In this document: piece after piece, positions 8,440 to 15,866 of the stretch | Layout of the letters: every line of letters begins with the position of its first letter | How positions within the stretch are numbered: position 1 is the first letter of the stretch | DNA from: Legionellales bacterium UBA5158 | GTDB taxonomy: Bacteria > Pseudomonadota > Gammaproteobacteria > DSM-16500 | Reading direction: 5' to 3' | Length of the DNA: 19,054 nt | Assembly: GCA_002413665.1 (NCBI GenBank) | Contig: DHXK01000239.1 | Coordinates: 1-19,054, forward strand | The notes under the pieces: generated by a model | What the model saw: only the letters and a program-made list of their open reading frames with translations | The model's database searches: none | What the model was told of the DNA's origin: nothing | Position numbers and translations under genes: made by a program

Positions 8440-10071
8440 TTACCGAGGGCAGGATGCTGCTGCTGATGTTTGTTTTGAATTAATTGAGCCTGGGTTCGGA
8501 TTTGATTTCCGTTCTTTTAGTTTTTGTACTTCTTCTTTTAAAATAAAATCAGGAAAACTTTTCTGTAAATAGGCGCATATGTTCTGCGAGTATAATCTCC
8601 CTAAATGTATTTTGGTGTTTTCTTTAGATTGTTTATCCGAAGTTTCTAAATCAAGTTTTGAACCTTCAGTGTTTACTGAGCACAAGGCATTAAGTTCATT
8701 CAATAGCTTGCGTATAGGAATATATTTATCACTTAAATAACGATTAAAGATTTCTTTCTGGAATTCATCTGTGGAATTGAGCGCTGCTGTATAAAGCATC
8801 CAAATCGCAATATGCTTATCTTTTTCAGAATGGCTACGGAGTAACTCATCCATTTTAGGAAAGATAAAACTATGCGTAAATTCATCTGCCATAATAACTT
8901 GATGTTGAGTTAGACCAATTATTTTCATGGGTATACGAATTAATAAATTCTCTAGTTTTTGAATGAAAGGGTATTTTGCACCTTTAAATAAGCCAGCAGT
9001 TTGAGTTGTTTCTACAATACTTTGAGTCGACAATAACTGTTTAATTATTATTTCTTGAGATCGAGACGGATCCGCTGTCAATAAAAATAATAATCTATTT
9101 AGAAATTTTATTTTTAGTGTATTTTTATTTGATTTATTGCTGAAATTATTTTTCGATAAAAGATTTAATTCACTATTAATTATTTGTGTAGCCAGATAGC
9201 AAAGTTCATTTTCCGATCGAATTTGATAAAAAGGATCTAGCATTTTTTTAAGCTGCTGATTTTCTTTTAAAACTTTTGTAGAAATAGTAGAATTCAAAAA
9301 ATCAAAAATTGTTTTCTCAGGTCTTTTAAAGGCCCGTGTAAAAGCTGTTAAATTACTATCTTCTTGATTGGAATACGTAGGTTTAATCGCAAAACAAATT
9401 GTATCAAAGCACCCTTGAAATTCATATTCATTGATAGCTGAGTTGTAAATATCGGCTATTAAGTTAGGATCATTCTTAAACGCTCCACAGCCAAATGCAC
9501 TTAAAACAAGATGTCGTTGTCCGTGTTTTTTTGCAGTGCGCAGTTGGTTAATAATTTTAAAAATAGTTCCTATCAAATAAAGTGTAGAATCAGGATTGTC
9601 ATTTGATTCGTAAGCTAAGTTATAAGCCGCAGATGAAATGACGTTGATCTTAAATTGTTTTTGCAGTTTTTCTTTATCTAATGATGCTACTGTAATCGCT
9701 TCAGAATAAAGACAGGTAAACTCTCCAAAACCAGATTTTTGTTTTACAGTCGTTAACCCTAAACAATCTGTTAGATTATATTTATAAGGATTACATACAT
9801 TTCCAGGTTGTACTCCTTTCAATTCTATTAGGGAATCCAGTAAATTAGTTCTCAGAATGAGTGACTCTTCTTGTCCTTTGCCGCTAAGGTAGTCGCCGCC
9901 CACAAAGAATTGATTAGCCATATTTAAAACGCAAGCTTCAGTGCCCGTTTTTGTTAGTATATCTTGGGCTGCTTTTAAGCAATCAATGCGTTCTATTGTT
10001 ACAACAGTCCGGTTTCTCCCTTTTGAGGAGGTGCGAGGCAGATATTGATAAGCAATCGTAGATTTTGTCAT
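8440..10071 (-). CDS. Microbial-type PARG / macrodomain-like ADP-ribose glycohydrolase with C-terminal extension
   Basis: Residues about 1-235 match the microbial PARG family (TIGR02452/DUF2263). Key pieces are VLNMANQFFVGGDYLSGKGQEE at 48-69, which carries the catalytic-loop pattern GG(D)-x6-QEE with tandem glutamates 68-69, then LVLSAFGCGAFKNDP at 188-202 and FAIKP at 227-231. These enzymes cleave ADP-ribose from modified targets. In canonical PARG the loop is GGG; the third Gly is Asp60 here, which may alter activity. About 300 further residues form an unrecognised, mostly helical, Lys/Asn-rich region ending in SAAASCPR. There is no signal peptide or membrane segment. Its ATG overlaps the stop of the upstream 457-residue gene as ATGA, so translation is probably coupled. 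The domain call is strong; the substrate (own protein, host protein or DNA) is unknown. Confidence 0.85.
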   Translation of the reverse strand: MTKSTIAYQYLPRTSSKGRNRTVVTIERIDCLKAAQDILTKTGTEACVLNMANQFFVGGDYLSGKGQEESLILRTNLLDSLIELKGVQPGNVCNPYKYNLTDCLGLTTVKQKSGFGEFTCLYSEAITVASLDKEKLQKQFKINVISSAAYNLAYESNDNPDSTLYLIGTIFKIINQLRTAKKHGQRHLVLSAFGCGAFKNDPNLIADIYNSAINEYEFQGCFDTICFAIKPTYSNQEDSNLTAFTRAFKRPEKTIFDFLNSTISTKVLKENQQLKKMLDPFYQIRSENELCYLATQIINSELNLLSKNNFSNKSNKNTLKIKFLNRLLFLLTADPSRSQEIIIKQLLSTQSIVETTQTAGLFKGAKYPFIQKLENLLIRIPMKIIGLTQHQVIMADEFTHSFIFPKMDELLRSHSEKDKHIAIWMLYTAALNSTDEFQKEIFNRYLSDKYIPIRKLLNELNALCSVNTEGSKLDLETSDKQSKENTKIHLGRLYSQNICAYLQKSFPDFILKEEVQKLKERKSNPNPGSINSKQTSAAASCPR

Positions 10072-11441
10072 TGTAGTTTTGCCTCAGCAATTTTATCTTT
10101 TATGGGATCTAATAGGGGGTATTCAAAAATACTTTCTTGCATAGTGGAAGACATGTAGTCTGAGAATATACCTAAACTGACTAAAGGAGAGCTACCTGCT
10201 GCTCCAGGTGAAATAGCGGGCAACGATTGATTTGTTAATAATTGGGTTATATCATTTTTACAATCATCTTTAAATTCTGTTCTTTCAAAATTTTTAATTA
10301 ATAATCTTGGTAAGTCATGATTCATTGCAATAAGACCACGATTAAATGTGTCATTATAATTACTTACAACGCCATCAAATCCTAAATTAAGAATAAAGTA
10401 GTTAATTGGCATTTCCACTTTATCACGCACATCTGATTTTTGTTTTCTTTTGCTATTTATTGCAAATTCTTTTAGCGATGCTTTAAGGTGTAGATAAATG
10501 ATGTGAGGTGAAAGACCCAATTTATTTAAAGCAGTTAACTTTGAAAATCGAATAGCAAAGATTTTTAATTCTTCTTCAATAAATTTTCCCTTGCTAGCGT
10601 TATCCATGGAAGATCTAAGAACGCGTTTCAGTGCGCGAATACGCTGATTTTTATCTAATGCTACTTTAGTATTACGTTTAATAGATTGTAATTTTTTAAC
10701 TTTATCCATAATATTTTGCAAGTATTTACCTAGTTCTGTTAATACATGAGATTCAGCAGTATTAGCGAGTTTGAATGGTTTCTCTATTTTTATAATTTTA
10801 AATCTACTCTGCCGGTCTAATTGGTCTTCAACCTCTGAGAAGCTCAATCTTCCTCGACCAAAAATGCCTGAACCTAATCCATGATTCGTCATGCGATTGT
10901 AAGATATTCTATCATCTTCATCATTATCATTATCAGAATCATACGCAGGAGCATATTCTGCGCCTCTCGGTTCTTCATGTTGTGGATAAAAATGAATAAT
11001 ATGGATAGGTCCATTTTTTCTTCTATCAGAATCGTATTGTTTGGAATGAAGATTCAGTGAAAGTTGTGTTATTACTTTTTTATAATTTTTTTCACTATGC
11101 TTTATTAGATTATGAGTATCATCAGTAAGTGAAATACTAAGTGTTTTTAATGGCAATAATCGACTAGCAGTTTCCCTCGTATTTTTTTGTCCGTCTTTTA
11201 TTTTTGATATGAGTTGAGAATTGTTTAAAATACGTAGAAATAATATTTTAGCTTCAGGTGATTGTTGAAGAAGATGAAGACTTGGGAGCGGGCCCATGGT
11301 ATTTAACATAATAAGTTCCGATAACTCATCAAGAGTCTCTTCACTTAGTATCGCGTCACTTCCCATAGCGTGTGCATTTCGGACTACAAGCTCGGTATTA
11401 AGCAATTTCAACCAGTTTATGAGCTCTTTTTTAGATAGCAT
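10068..11441 (-). CDS. Unrecognised 457-residue protein, translationally coupled to the PARG-like gene
   Basis: I do not recognise this family. The protein is soluble-looking, with no signal peptide or membrane segment. It has a helical N-terminal part (about 1-130), a Pro/acidic hinge (YDSDNDNDEDD at 167-177), a Gly-rich motif NHGLGSGIFGRG at 186-197 followed by predicted strand FKIIKIEKPFKLAN (about 214-227), and a Lys/Arg-rich helical region (about 230-340). A terminal segment contains SPGAAGSSP. Its stop overlaps the start of the PARG-like gene by 4 bases, so the two are almost certainly co-transcribed. A weak AGGT ribosome-binding site precedes the ATG. Because the neighbour removes ADP-ribose, an ADP-ribosyltransferase or a target/inhibitor role is imaginable. 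The Gly motif recalls GL...G(I/V)Y segments of ART folds, but I cannot assign the catalytic triad, so this stays a guess. Confidence 0.8.
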   Translation of the reverse strand: MLSKKELINWLKLLNTELVVRNAHAMGSDAILSEETLDELSELIMLNTMGPLPSLHLLQQSPEAKILFLRILNNSQLISKIKDGQKNTRETASRLLPLKTLSISLTDDTHNLIKHSEKNYKKVITQLSLNLHSKQYDSDRRKNGPIHIIHFYPQHEEPRGAEYAPAYDSDNDNDEDDRISYNRMTNHGLGSGIFGRGRLSFSEVEDQLDRQSRFKIIKIEKPFKLANTAESHVLTELGKYLQNIMDKVKKLQSIKRNTKVALDKNQRIRALKRVLRSSMDNASKGKFIEEELKIFAIRFSKLTALNKLGLSPHIIYLHLKASLKEFAINSKRKQKSDVRDKVEMPINYFILNLGFDGVVSNYNDTFNRGLIAMNHDLPRLLIKNFERTEFKDDCKNDITQLLTNQSLPAISPGAAGSSPLVSLGIFSDYMSSTMQESIFEYPLLDPIKDKIAEAKLQ

Positions 11442-11491
11442 TTTGTTGACCTAGCACCATTTAAATATTATGACATTTATCGAAGTGTACT

Positions 11492-11500
11492 ATCTTAGCA
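11492..11500 (-). promoter_or_regulatory. Possible extended -10 promoter element for the 457-aa/PARG operon
   Basis: On the minus strand the sequence reads TGCTAAGAT, an extended -10 element (TGnTAnnaT) about 50 bases before the 11441 start codon. No good -35 hexamer sits at the ideal distance, which extended -10 promoters can tolerate. It is the only promoter-like element I can point to between the deaminase gene and the operon. Confidence 0.3.
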
Positions 11501-11786
11501 CAGAATTAATGAAAAAAGGTACAATTTATATACAAATATTTAATAAATGAACAAAGAAACAAATACGAAATATCATGAAGAATATGTAATTTAATCAAAT
11601 GGTTACGGGAAGAGAAAAACCCTTGTCTCAATTCGTATGTAACCTGGGTGGGTTTTTTGATTCAGCAAGCTGCACAGGAAAAGATATAACTGCACGTTGT
11701 ATTGCAGCGGGTTCTTTTACCACTAGTGAAGGTTTATTAATAGTCATTCATCTGCCGCAAGCCAGATCTGTATCTTGCGTAACATT
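11501..11786. other. Gap with a less AT-rich block and overlapping small open frames
   Basis: The interval between the deaminase stop and the operon start is about 345 bp. Its left part is very AT-rich. The block at about 11599-11770 is visibly richer in G and C and is open on both strands. On the minus strand an ATG-started frame at 11747-11628 encodes 39 residues (MTINKPSLVVKEPAAIQRAV, then ISFPVQLAESKNPPRLHTN). On the plus strand a 71-codon frame at 11599-11814 encodes NLGGFFDSASCTGKDIT and runs into the deaminase tail. Neither has a convincing ribosome-binding site. The block could be a gene remnant or a dispersed repeat. I would not annotate a gene here. Confidence 0.3.
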
Positions 11787-12740
11787 TTACTTTTTAATCC
11801 AGAAGCCTTGGTGAACCATAGCTGAGATAGACTCAAAAATAGGGCCTACTATTTTTATAGACATTTTTGCATGACTCAATAGTTCTCGTGAGGCTACTTC
11901 GAAACTCTGAGATTTCGTGATAACACCCAAACCTTGTTCTGACAGACCGTAAACTATTGTGCCTATGCCGGTCCACACATTGCCTGCTGCACACATTGCA
12001 CAGGGTTCCGTGCTAGTCACAAGGATTGCATGGGATCTTACTGTAGAAGGAAGTTTGCCAGCCAAAGATTCCAAGTTTCTTTCTGCATGCGCAGTGAAAT
12101 CTTGCTCAGTAATAACAGTATTTAAACCTCTAACCAGAATTTTACCATTCTCTACGAGTACCGCTCCAAAAGGATGATTGCCCTTATCTCTCGCTTCTAA
12201 AGCTAATCGAAGCGCTTCTATCAAAAATGGATACCATTGCCAATTTCTAAGTTCTGTTTTTTGATAAGGGCGACCTATATTGGGAATGGGATAACTTAAT
12301 GAAGTATCATTTTTAACGTTGGCTTTGCTAAAATTTGGAGAATCAGCAGGATAAAGTTCACCGTTGGGAGCAGCTGCAAAATAAAGTTTTTTTAAACGGT
12401 ATGAAAGCTCACCATCATCATTTTCTCTGAAAACAAAACGAGGCGCATTGCCTGCATTAAAATGCTTAGGCAGAGGGCTTAGATGGATGATAGGTCCTGT
12501 AAAGGATTTTTTTGGCACTAACACATCATGGTTTTTAACTTCATATAAAATCGATGCGTCTATTTGATAATTTCTTTGTGCTGTTAACAAAGAAGGATGT
12601 AGTTTGACTTCGAAAGCGTGAGCATTTGTGATTAGATCAAAGCTCGTTAGAAAAAAAACAAAGAAGGAAAAACGAGAAGGTTTTAGCAAAACGACGTTAC
12701 GACTAAGTTGGTGGAACAAGCGATAGCAGTACAAAAACAT
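11787..12740 (-). CDS. Exported cytidine/deoxycytidylate-deaminase-fold protein (zinc-dependent)
   Basis: The 317-residue protein has a long N-region and a hydrophobic signal segment (FSFFVFFLTSFDLI, 24-37) ending AHA, so cleavage near residue 42 is likely. The C-terminal half, from about 170, is a nucleoside/base deaminase domain. It contains GNHPFGAVLV (188-196), the zinc and proton-shuttle motif TAHAE (His218, Glu220), and the zinc-binding STEPCAMC (Cys247 and Cys250). All catalytic residues are present. Domain order and spacing resemble guanine deaminase and tRNA-adenosine-deaminase-like proteins; the substrate cannot be told. Residues 43-165 are unrecognised. A strong GGAG ribosome-binding site about 6 bases before the ATG supports this start. 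Deaminases of this type are normally cytosolic, so an exported one is unusual. Confidence 0.87.
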   Translation of the reverse strand: MFLYCYRLFHQLSRNVVLLKPSRFSFFVFFLTSFDLITNAHAFEVKLHPSLLTAQRNYQIDASILYEVKNHDVLVPKKSFTGPIIHLSPLPKHFNAGNAPRFVFRENDDGELSYRLKKLYFAAAPNGELYPADSPNFSKANVKNDTSLSYPIPNIGRPYQKTELRNWQWYPFLIEALRLALEARDKGNHPFGAVLVENGKILVRGLNTVITEQDFTAHAERNLESLAGKLPSTVRSHAILVTSTEPCAMCAAGNVWTGIGTIVYGLSEQGLGVITKSQSFEVASRELLSHAKMSIKIVGPIFESISAMVHQGFWIKK

Positions 12741-12910
12741 AAGGATCTCCTTTTATTGCCAAATGGCATTAAATTTAGAGCCCTCATCAGAAAATTTTAG
12801 CGTTGCAAGCCAGGAAGGCGAGAGAGTGCTGACAACTGATTTTTCCTTGGACTGAATCTTACCAGCTTAATTAATCTAAAAACAACATATTTTGTGGTGC
12901 CGTAAATTTA

Positions 12911-12938
12911 GGAACGGCTAGAATAATCTAGCCGTTCC
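12911..12938 (-). terminator. Perfect 12-bp stem-loop downstream of the DUF3494 gene
   Basis: GGAACGGCTAGA, then ATAA, then TCTAGCCGTTCC: a perfect 12-bp stem with a 4-base loop, 33 bases past the stop codon of the DUF3494-domain gene. The U-tract on the minus strand is weak (TAAATTT), so termination may be partial, or the hairpin may protect the 3' end. It also separates that gene from the deaminase gene, which lies in the same direction 170 bases on. Confidence 0.6.
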
Positions 12939-12971
12939 ACTCGATCCAAATAGATCTGTTTTTTTTCTTTC

Positions 12972-14681
12972 TTAAGTAGGCACAGTAATCGTGGTATTCA
13001 CCATTGTCACCAATGCACTGAGTGATAATGCTCTGCCTATAAGCGTAGTTTGTGTTGAATTGCCAGGACCAGAAAAAGTGATTCCACTTTGGGCTATAAT
13101 AGTTCCCTGCATGGTTCCGCCACCTGCACTATTGATTGTCGCAGTGCTACCCACCTGCCAATAAACATTTTTAGCCTGGGCCCCATTTCTCAGATCGATG
13201 CTCGAAACTGCAGGCCCTGATCCACCGACTGTTAGCGATGTAGCCATCTGAAATACCCAAATAGCGTTTGCATAGCCACCAGCATCCAAAATCAAATTAC
13301 CTCCGCTGATGGTAAATGAACCCGCTTGGGCGGTGTATGTCCCAGGAGCGAGTGACAATCCACCCAGTTGTCCAGCACCTGGATCGGTTCCAGCAGGCCG
13401 TGCACTAAGTGCAGTATATGCGCTTTGTGCATCAAGTAAGGCGTTAGTAGCGATCCCCAATTTAGTAACCGTGCCACAAGCAGGAGGAGCTGAGTTAATA
13501 CTACCAGAGACACTTCCTATATTTTGCGGTGTTTCAGTGTAGCCGCATTCTGCATCGTGAAATCCAGTCACACTGGTAGAAGCGGCTCTGGTCCCTATAT
13601 TTCCAGTAATGACAGTTTGGTTACCCTGATTAACTATACCGGCATTGCCTCCAAGCACTGCAAAAGTTGACGCTGTACCAAGACTTGTAGGTAGTGAAGT
13701 AGTGAAGCTCCAAACTTTAGGGGTCGCCAATGCATTACCAGAGAGATCTTGGGCCCCAGTTGTAATGGTCGCGGTATATGTGGTGAGTGGCGAGAGAGCG
13801 ATTAAAGGAGTAAAGGTTGCCGTTGATCCAGAAGTCAAAACCGAGCCTTGGACTGAAGTCGCACCTGTTGCCACAGTAAAGGTCGTTCCATTCAAAGTTG
13901 CAGGATTCATTGCAGTGCTGAAATTTGCAGTGATTAGTGTGTATGTAGAAACACCACCAGCACCATTGTTAGGATTTGTAGAAATCACTGTGGGCGACTC
14001 AGTAGGAGGCACCGTCGTGAGTGCAAAAGTAACTTGAACAGTATGATCTTGTGTAATGTTGGTGAGTGTGTAACTTGTTCCACCTGGTTGTGCTAATGAG
14101 TTATCTAATAACCATTGATTTACACCATAGCCAGATGAAGGTGTTGCCGTGAAGGTAAGATTGGCGCCGCTATTAACTATTTGCGGTGTACTTAGACTGA
14201 TCGTGCCATTCGGGCCAGCGCTAGGTGTAACAGTAAATTGTACGGGTGCACTGCTCATACTCACACTTAATGGAAAATTTGTTCCTGCGCAAGTATTATC
14301 ACCCGGAAAACACACAAAAAGATGATGATGCGGATCTGGATCACTGGCATCAACAGCGCCGGTCACTTGCAGTTTCAAGTTGCAACTGCCACCTGCAGCG
14401 AGAGTAAACTGAGTAGAGCAAGCCTGCCCAACAATTGGAGCTAACTGGACATTCAAAGGTAAGTATTTCACATGGTTATTGCTGCGAGTTGTCGCAGTAT
14501 TATTGGTCACAGTATAAGAAGCTATGACTGGGGTACCCTCAGTCATAGACGTTGGTAAAGTCGTTCCTGCTGTTGGGACTATAGTAAAAGGCAACGCGTA
14601 ACTTAAGCTGACAAAATTTAATAAAGATAATAATAATATTACTTTTATCCATGCGCCACACGTTGAAAAATATTTTTTCAT
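12972..14681 (-). CDS. Secreted multidomain protein with C-terminal DUF3494 ice-binding-like domain
   Basis: The ATG at 14681 is chosen over an upstream ATG at 14717. It has an AAGGAAG ribosome-binding site 8 bases away and puts a clean signal peptide first (MKKYF..., core VILLLSLLNFVSLSYA, cut near residue 29); the upstream ATG has neither. Four parts follow. Residues 30-145 are a four-cysteine domain (Cys 88, 100, 124, 131; pattern QFTLAAGGSC). Residues 146-222 are a bacterial repeat of InlB-B type (GYGVNQWLLDN ... TVQVTF). Residues 226-330 are an SbsA-like Big_5 Ig domain (NPNNGAGGVSTYTLI ... PKVWSFTTS). Residues 331-569 are DUF3494 (ASTFAVLGGNAGIVNQG ... LTVGGSGPAV ... GRALSLSALVTM). The DUF3494 beta-solenoid binds ice in cold-adapted microbes but also occurs widely as an adhesin-like domain, which is likelier here given the surface-gene setting. 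The region has more G+C than its neighbours. Confidence 0.9.
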   Translation of the reverse strand: MKKYFSTCGAWIKVILLLSLLNFVSLSYALPFTIVPTAGTTLPTSMTEGTPVIASYTVTNNTATTRSNNHVKYLPLNVQLAPIVGQACSTQFTLAAGGSCNLKLQVTGAVDASDPDPHHHLFVCFPGDNTCAGTNFPLSVSMSSAPVQFTVTPSAGPNGTISLSTPQIVNSGANLTFTATPSSGYGVNQWLLDNSLAQPGGTSYTLTNITQDHTVQVTFALTTVPPTESPTVISTNPNNGAGGVSTYTLITANFSTAMNPATLNGTTFTVATGATSVQGSVLTSGSTATFTPLIALSPLTTYTATITTGAQDLSGNALATPKVWSFTTSLPTSLGTASTFAVLGGNAGIVNQGNQTVITGNIGTRAASTSVTGFHDAECGYTETPQNIGSVSGSINSAPPACGTVTKLGIATNALLDAQSAYTALSARPAGTDPGAGQLGGLSLAPGTYTAQAGSFTISGGNLILDAGGYANAIWVFQMATSLTVGGSGPAVSSIDLRNGAQAKNVYWQVGSTATINSAGGGTMQGTIIAQSGITFSGPGNSTQTTLIGRALSLSALVTMVNTTITVPT

Positions 14682-14807
14682 TTGCGAACTTCCTTGTTTA
14701 AAGTGATCGTGTAACATTCATGTTCTAAGGAAACTAAAAGTAAAGTATAGCAGGTTAGATTGCCACGACACGCTTTAGTAGCTTTATACCGTATCTAAAA
14801 TTATTTG

Positions 14808-15092
14808 TTATGCGAAAGGGATGGTTGTAAAAGTGTTGCTGGCACTTGATTCTAGAATGTTTGAAAAGTTCTTTTCTTTCATTTGAGTAATCAAGCTATC
14901 TGAATAATGACTAGAGGAGGCAGCCGCCGGAATATTGCTCGGTGATTGCGATTTACGATCTTTTTCTTGAAGCTCCGCTTTTGTTATTTCAGCTATGATA
15001 CTTTCGAAATATGCTTGTGTAACAGGTGAGCTGCTCCGGCTAACTAAACCTGTACACGTTCTCGTGTAGTAAAAGTTTTTGCAAAGTAGGGT
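14808..15092 (-). pseudogene. C-terminal gene fragment without a start
   Basis: The minus-strand frame is open for 94 codons before a TAA at 14810-14808. It has no ATG, GTG or TTG near its beginning; the first ATG is deep inside. The translation looks protein-like: RSSSPVTQAYFESIIAEITK, then AELQEKDRK, then PAAASSSHYSDSLITQMKEK, ending TFTTIPFA. Upstream on the same strand, a different frame gives SVSYKVTNVNPTLQKLLLHE up to a stop, then NFTVGTSIAGPPINNERTDV and HIDIVKYNTHLETYRSDDDI between stops, up to about 15290. This pattern fits a gene broken by frameshifts and stops. I cannot name the family. Chance open reading in this DNA is the alternative. Confidence 0.4.
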
Positions 15093-15298
15093 TTACATTC
15101 GTTACTTTGTAACTCACTGATTGTCATTAATTAACGTCAGTCCTTTCATTGTTAATAGGTGGACCCGCTATTGAAGTACCCACAGTAAAATTATAACTTT
15201 ATGATTTAACGTGCAAATATATATCATCATCCGACCTGTAAGTTTCCAAATGTGTATTATACTTAACGATATCAATATGATAGAGGGAATCGATTCAT

Positions 15299-15866
15299 AT
15301 GCCTAAGCCTACTAATACAGAGTTAGTACAGGGTATACTTCGTAAAGAATACGAAATGGATGATAGTATAAAAAAATTATTAATCACTAAGAATCAACCT
15401 TTAGTCGATCGCCTAGACGAATTGACAGCTAAAGTCAAAGTGATCTTTGCCATCACTTATGCAAAGCCTAGCTAGAATGTCAGAAAGAAGCGCATTAACA
15501 GCGAATAGTGTAACGTTACAGTCTCCACTCAAAATACTTCAGTCCGTTAAAAGTTATTTAATGGGGTGCTACTTAGAAGATAATGCTATCTCTCAAGCTA
15601 TTCTTGAGGATATCACTCATCACAAAGGAATTTTATCGGTATTAACAACAGATAGTCATTTCACAGACTGGACCTCAGCTAAAATTAAGTTTCAAGAATG
15701 GGTTACACCTGAGTTGTATGAAGTAATTGAAAAAGAAGCTAGAGATGATATCAACAATTTACTTAAAAAACACAACAAGAAAAAATTCGATGATGGAAGC
15801 TTTTCCGAAGTAGAAATAGGTTCATGTAAAAATTTACAATTAAATACTTTTTTCAAAAGACCTTTA
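15299..15866 (+). pseudogene. Frameshifted unrecognised gene segment, fused in frame to NTPDase remains
   Basis: An ATG at 15299 opens a 58-codon frame (MPKPTNTELVQGILRKEYEM ... DELTAKVKVIFAI) ending at 15475. A GAGGG precedes the ATG by about 11 bases. From 15444 a second frame continues to 15923, in the +1 register, with its own possible starts (TTG 15447, ATG 15459). It reads LARMSERSALTANSVTLQSP ... HFTDWTSAKIKFQEWVTPEL ... SEVEIGSCKNLQLNTFFKRP. The two frames overlap by about 30 bases, as expected of one gene with a frameshift near 15450. I recognise no family; it is helical and charged with no signal peptide. The second frame runs without interruption into NTPDase-like sequence near 15867, suggesting a deletion junction. 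The 58-residue frame could also be a real small gene. Confidence 0.5.

Noticed and set aside
11959..12177. 72-codon plus-strand frame
   Set aside because: It is antisense to the deaminase catalytic motifs, has no ribosome-binding site and no recognisable domain.
13645..14037. 130-codon plus-strand frame
   Set aside because: It lies wholly antisense to the well-supported Ig/DUF3494 gene; Val/Pro-rich translation is what the reverse of Thr/Ser-rich repeats gives.
14682..14717. Upstream ATG at 14717 for the DUF3494 protein
   Set aside because: It has no ribosome-binding site and would put 12 polar residues before the signal peptide, while the ATG at 14681 has AAGGAAG at good spacing.
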